Origin: an uncultured Collinsella sp.
GTDB taxonomy: Bacteria; Actinomycetota; Coriobacteriia; Coriobacteriales; Coriobacteriaceae
DNA: 64,000 bases
Reading direction: 5' to 3'
NCBI GenBank assembly: GCA_949285915.1
Contig: CASDZW010000003.1
Location: 1 to 64,000 of the forward strand
Part shown: positions 62,622 through 64,000 of the stretch, piece after piece
Layout of the letters: every line of letters begins with the position of its first letter
How positions within the stretch are numbered: position 1 is the first letter of the stretch
The notes under the pieces: generated by a model
What the model was told of the DNA's origin: nothing
Seen by the model: only the letters and a program-made list of their open reading frames with translations
Databases searched by the model: none
Program-made: the position numbers and the translations under genes

Positions 62622-63071
62622 CTACGCCTCACCTCCGTTTTGCTTGAGGTTGCGTATGACGCGCGCGAGAAGGTCCGAGAGCTGACGGCACTCGTCCTCG
62701 GTAAGACCGTCGAGCGCGATCTCGTCGACGCGCGCCGCGTTGTCTGCGGCAACGTGTGCGCGCTCGGCGCCGTGCTCGGTCAGAAGCACGCACGCCTCAC
62801 GCCTGTTGCCTGCTCGGATGGAGCGCATAATGAGGCCGTCTGCCTCCATGCGCGTAAGAATGCTCGTCACTGTTGACTTATCGAGGGCGCATCCCTCGCC
62901 GATCTCCTTCTGCGTGCAGCCGTTGTGCGTAGTCAGGTACTGGAGAATCTTCGGTTGGCCGGGTGTGAGGCCTGCGGCGCGGGTGAGGCGCGTGATAGCC
63001 CGGTTGGAATGACTGAACGCTATCAGCAGCTGCCAGTCAATGTTGCGTTCCCAAGGATCGATGTCCGCCAC
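62622..63071 (-). CDS. MarR-family transcriptional regulator, 149 aa
   Basis: Winged helix-turn-helix of the MarR type: LTPGQPKILQYLTTHNGCTQKEIGEGCALDKSTVTSILTRMEADGLIMRS, then the wing RAGNRREACVLLTEHG. MarR proteins often repress adjacent transporter genes and respond to small aromatic molecules or oxidation. The GTG at 63071 has GGAGG before it. The membrane gene behind it is the likely target, and a palindromic operator precedes the gene. Confidence 0.92.
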   Translation of the reverse strand: MADIDPWERNIDWQLLIAFSHSNRAITRLTRAAGLTPGQPKILQYLTTHNGCTQKEIGEGCALDKSTVTSILTRMEADGLIMRSIRAGNRREACVLLTEHGAERAHVAADNAARVDEIALDGLTEDECRQLSDLLARVIRNLKQNGGEA

Positions 63072-63099
63072 GCCGCCTCCAAAAGTTTGATGCAAAACT

Positions 63100-63113
63100 G
63101 TTTGTATACAAAC
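63100..63113. promoter_or_regulatory. Palindromic operator of the MarR gene
   Basis: GTTTGTATACAAAC is a perfect 14-base palindrome, 29 bases upstream of the MarR GTG. It fits the general MarR site pattern (TTG-N-ATAC-N-CAA like) and sits where an autorepressor would bind. Confidence 0.7.
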
Positions 63114-63183
63114 TAACAAAGCGAGCTTGCGCCGTCAACTATGGACTCTGGGGAGTTTGTCGTAATCTGGGGGGAGTTGGCCG

Positions 63184-63216
63184 TAAGAAAAAGAGGGACG
63201 CCCGTAGGCGCCCCTC
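63184..63216 (-). terminator. Strong intrinsic terminator of the cold-shock gene
   Basis: On the minus strand GAGGGGCGCC pairs with GGCGTCCCTC over a 4-base loop, followed by TTTTTCTT. It lies 29 bases after the csp stop. Confidence 0.9.
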
Positions 63217-63244
63217 CTAACCAGTCTGCTATGTGACCGAGAGC

Positions 63245-63448
63245 TTAGAGCTTGCGGACGTTAGAAGCCTGCAGCTTGCCGTTCTGACCGGTCGTGACGT
63301 CGAACTCGACGCTCTCGCCCTCGTCGAGGGTCTTGTAGCCATCCATCTGGATCTCAGAGAAGTGAACAAACAGGTCATCCCCGTCCTCGCGGGAGATGAA
63401 GCCGTAGCCCTTCTCGGGGTTGAACCACTTAACCGTACCTTGTGCCAT
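63245..63448 (-). CDS. csp: Cold-shock protein, 67 aa
   Basis: A single OB-fold RNA chaperone. The RNP1 motif is [11 protein letters not shown] and RNP2 is [19 protein letters not shown] opens the protein. Length is exactly that of the CspA family. ATG 63448 follows GAAAGGCA. It is preceded by a structured leader and followed by a strong terminator, so it is a single-gene transcript. Confidence 0.97.
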   Translation of the reverse strand: MAQGTVKWFNPEKGYGFISREDGDDLFVHFSEIQMDGYKTLDEGESVEFDVTTGQNGKLQASNVRKL

Positions 63449-63560
63449 GACGTGCCTTTCTTTCGTGCCCTTGCGGGCAAAAGGTGCGCTTTCGCGCGAA
63501 ACTTGAGCGCGGCCGTTTGGCCGCGAGGGATATGGTACCCCACTGGAGCGCGCTTCAAGC
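63449..63560 (-). promoter_or_regulatory. Structured 5' leader of the cold-shock gene
   Basis: Three stacked hairpins lie upstream of the csp ATG: TGCCC/GGGCA (63466-63479), the palindrome TTTCGCGCGAAA (63490-63501) and CGCGGCC/GGCCGCG (63508-63525). On the minus strand TTGAAG (63553-63558) and TACCAT (63532-63537) could be a promoter with 15-base spacing. Long structured leaders of csp genes work as cold-responsive RNA elements. Which hairpin controls translation is unknown. Confidence 0.5.
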
Positions 63561-63748
63561 AGACAAGTTTTCGGGTTTCCATTTCGCGAAATCGGCTCGT
63601 TTGCTTGCACATGCGGTAGCAGGCACATCTAGCTAGGAGTCCTTCAGGCGGATACCTTAGCTGCGAGCTAATGCAACGCGGCGGCTTCTTTCCCATACTG
63701 TGACGTACCGCAGAAGTGGATCGCGGATCTGAACAGGAAGGACAGGTT

Positions 63749-64000
63749 ATGGCAGAGCAAATGGGGAGCAAGCCGCGTTCGGTCGCGGCTATCGTCGGCT
63801 TGGTGTTGGGGATTCTTGCCATCGTTATGTCTTGGATGCCCATCATCAATAACTTTGCGTTTGTCATCGGTGGCATCGGACTCGTATTTGCCATCGTGGG
63901 GTTGGTCGGTGTGCTCCGTGGCAAGAAAGTGGGCAAAGGTCTGGCAATCGCCGCGCTGGTGGTGAACGTGCTTTCGATCGCCATCGTGTTGGGCACGCAA
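63749..64000 (+). CDS. Partial small membrane protein gene, cut by the window end (first 84 codons)
   Basis: ATG at 63749 follows AGGAAGGA. The visible product has three hydrophobic segments: VAAIVGLVLGILAIVMSW, FAFVIGGIGLVFAIVGLVGVL and LAIAALVVNVLSIAIVLG, joined by a basic loop (RGKKVGKG). It continues past position 64000, so the C-terminus and any ligand domain are unknown. Small proteins with this helix pattern are common in Actinomycetota, some with a C-terminal sensor domain. No name is given. Confidence 0.75.
   Translation, partial: MAEQMGSKPRSVAAIVGLVLGILAIVMSWMPIINNFAFVIGGIGLVFAIVGLVGVLRGKKVGKGLAIAALVVNVLSIAIVLGTQ

Overview
The window looks like a chromosomal segment of a GC-rich, anaerobic Actinomycetota of the class Coriobacteriia, most like Collinsella. 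This is inferred from several things together: strongly GC-biased codons, class III (anaerobic) ribonucleotide reductase, a lysine/DAP pathway with its own riboswitch, mannose-family PTS genes, L-lactate dehydrogenase, teichoic-acid-type glycerophosphate transferases and a type I-C CRISPR repeat. No rRNA or tRNA gene was recognised. Both ends of the window cut through features: the CRISPR array on the left and a small membrane protein gene on the right.

Layout. 1-1.3 kb: trailer end of a type I-C-like CRISPR array with decaying repeats; leader and cas genes must lie to the left. 1.6-7.9 kb: SRAP/YedK abasic-site protein, a HAD phosphatase, polA with a coupled MFS transporter, and a GNAT acetyltransferase. 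7.9-10.7 kb: a RelE/Phd-type toxin-antitoxin pair and an OmpR-type two-component system. 10.7-17.6 kb: a 17-bp tandem repeat block, a secreted C39-like protein, then nrdD, an Abi-like HEPN/NTF2 gene and nrdG, followed by an HD hydrolase and folB. 17.6-28.1 kb: housekeeping genes (YgjP peptidase, FKBP, acylphosphatase, oxidoreductases, RNase HI, endonuclease IV, GH3 hexosaminidase, alcohol dehydrogenase) ending in an SOS-type operon of a Y-family polymerase and a YolD-like partner. 28.3-37.2 kb: pgi and then a sugar locus made of a SIS-domain deglycase, PTS EIIA-EIIB-EIIC-EIID, a GntR/HutC regulator and three HAD phosphatases. 37.4-44.6 kb: tatD, tcdA-like, ettA, a ROK sugar kinase, a hairpin-rich intergenic region and two low-complexity proteins of unknown function. 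44.7-51.8 kb: nadE, an aminotransferase, ldh, a DUF2974-like hydrolase and a YejK-like nucleoid protein. 51.9-57.2 kb: the minus-strand operon lysA-dapA-dapB-dapH with a probable L-box leader, and a divergent M20 deacylase. 57.3-64 kb: an orphan HicB, two wall-polymer genes, a GH1 phospho-glucosidase, a MarR/YczE pair, a cold-shock gene with a structured leader, and the partial right-end gene.

How the genes work together. dapA, dapB, dapH, lysA, the M20 deacylase and possibly the aminotransferase could form an acetylase-type diaminopimelate/lysine route. NrdD and NrdG make dNTPs without oxygen, under what looks like a tandem NrdR operator. The PTS and deglycase genes resemble the fructoselysine/glucoselysine (Amadori compound) uptake systems; sites resembling CGTCATATAACG lie before both the PTS operon and its GntR gene, suggesting a shared autoregulated operator.

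The most unusual object is the Abi-like gene at 14533-15669. A HEPN domain is fused to an NTF2-like domain; the gene lies between nrdD and nrdG, overlaps nrdG by 4 bases, and is preceded by a hairpin plus T-run that ends directly at its ribosome binding site. It is the best candidate here for an undescribed RNA-controlled defence or dNTP-linked system.
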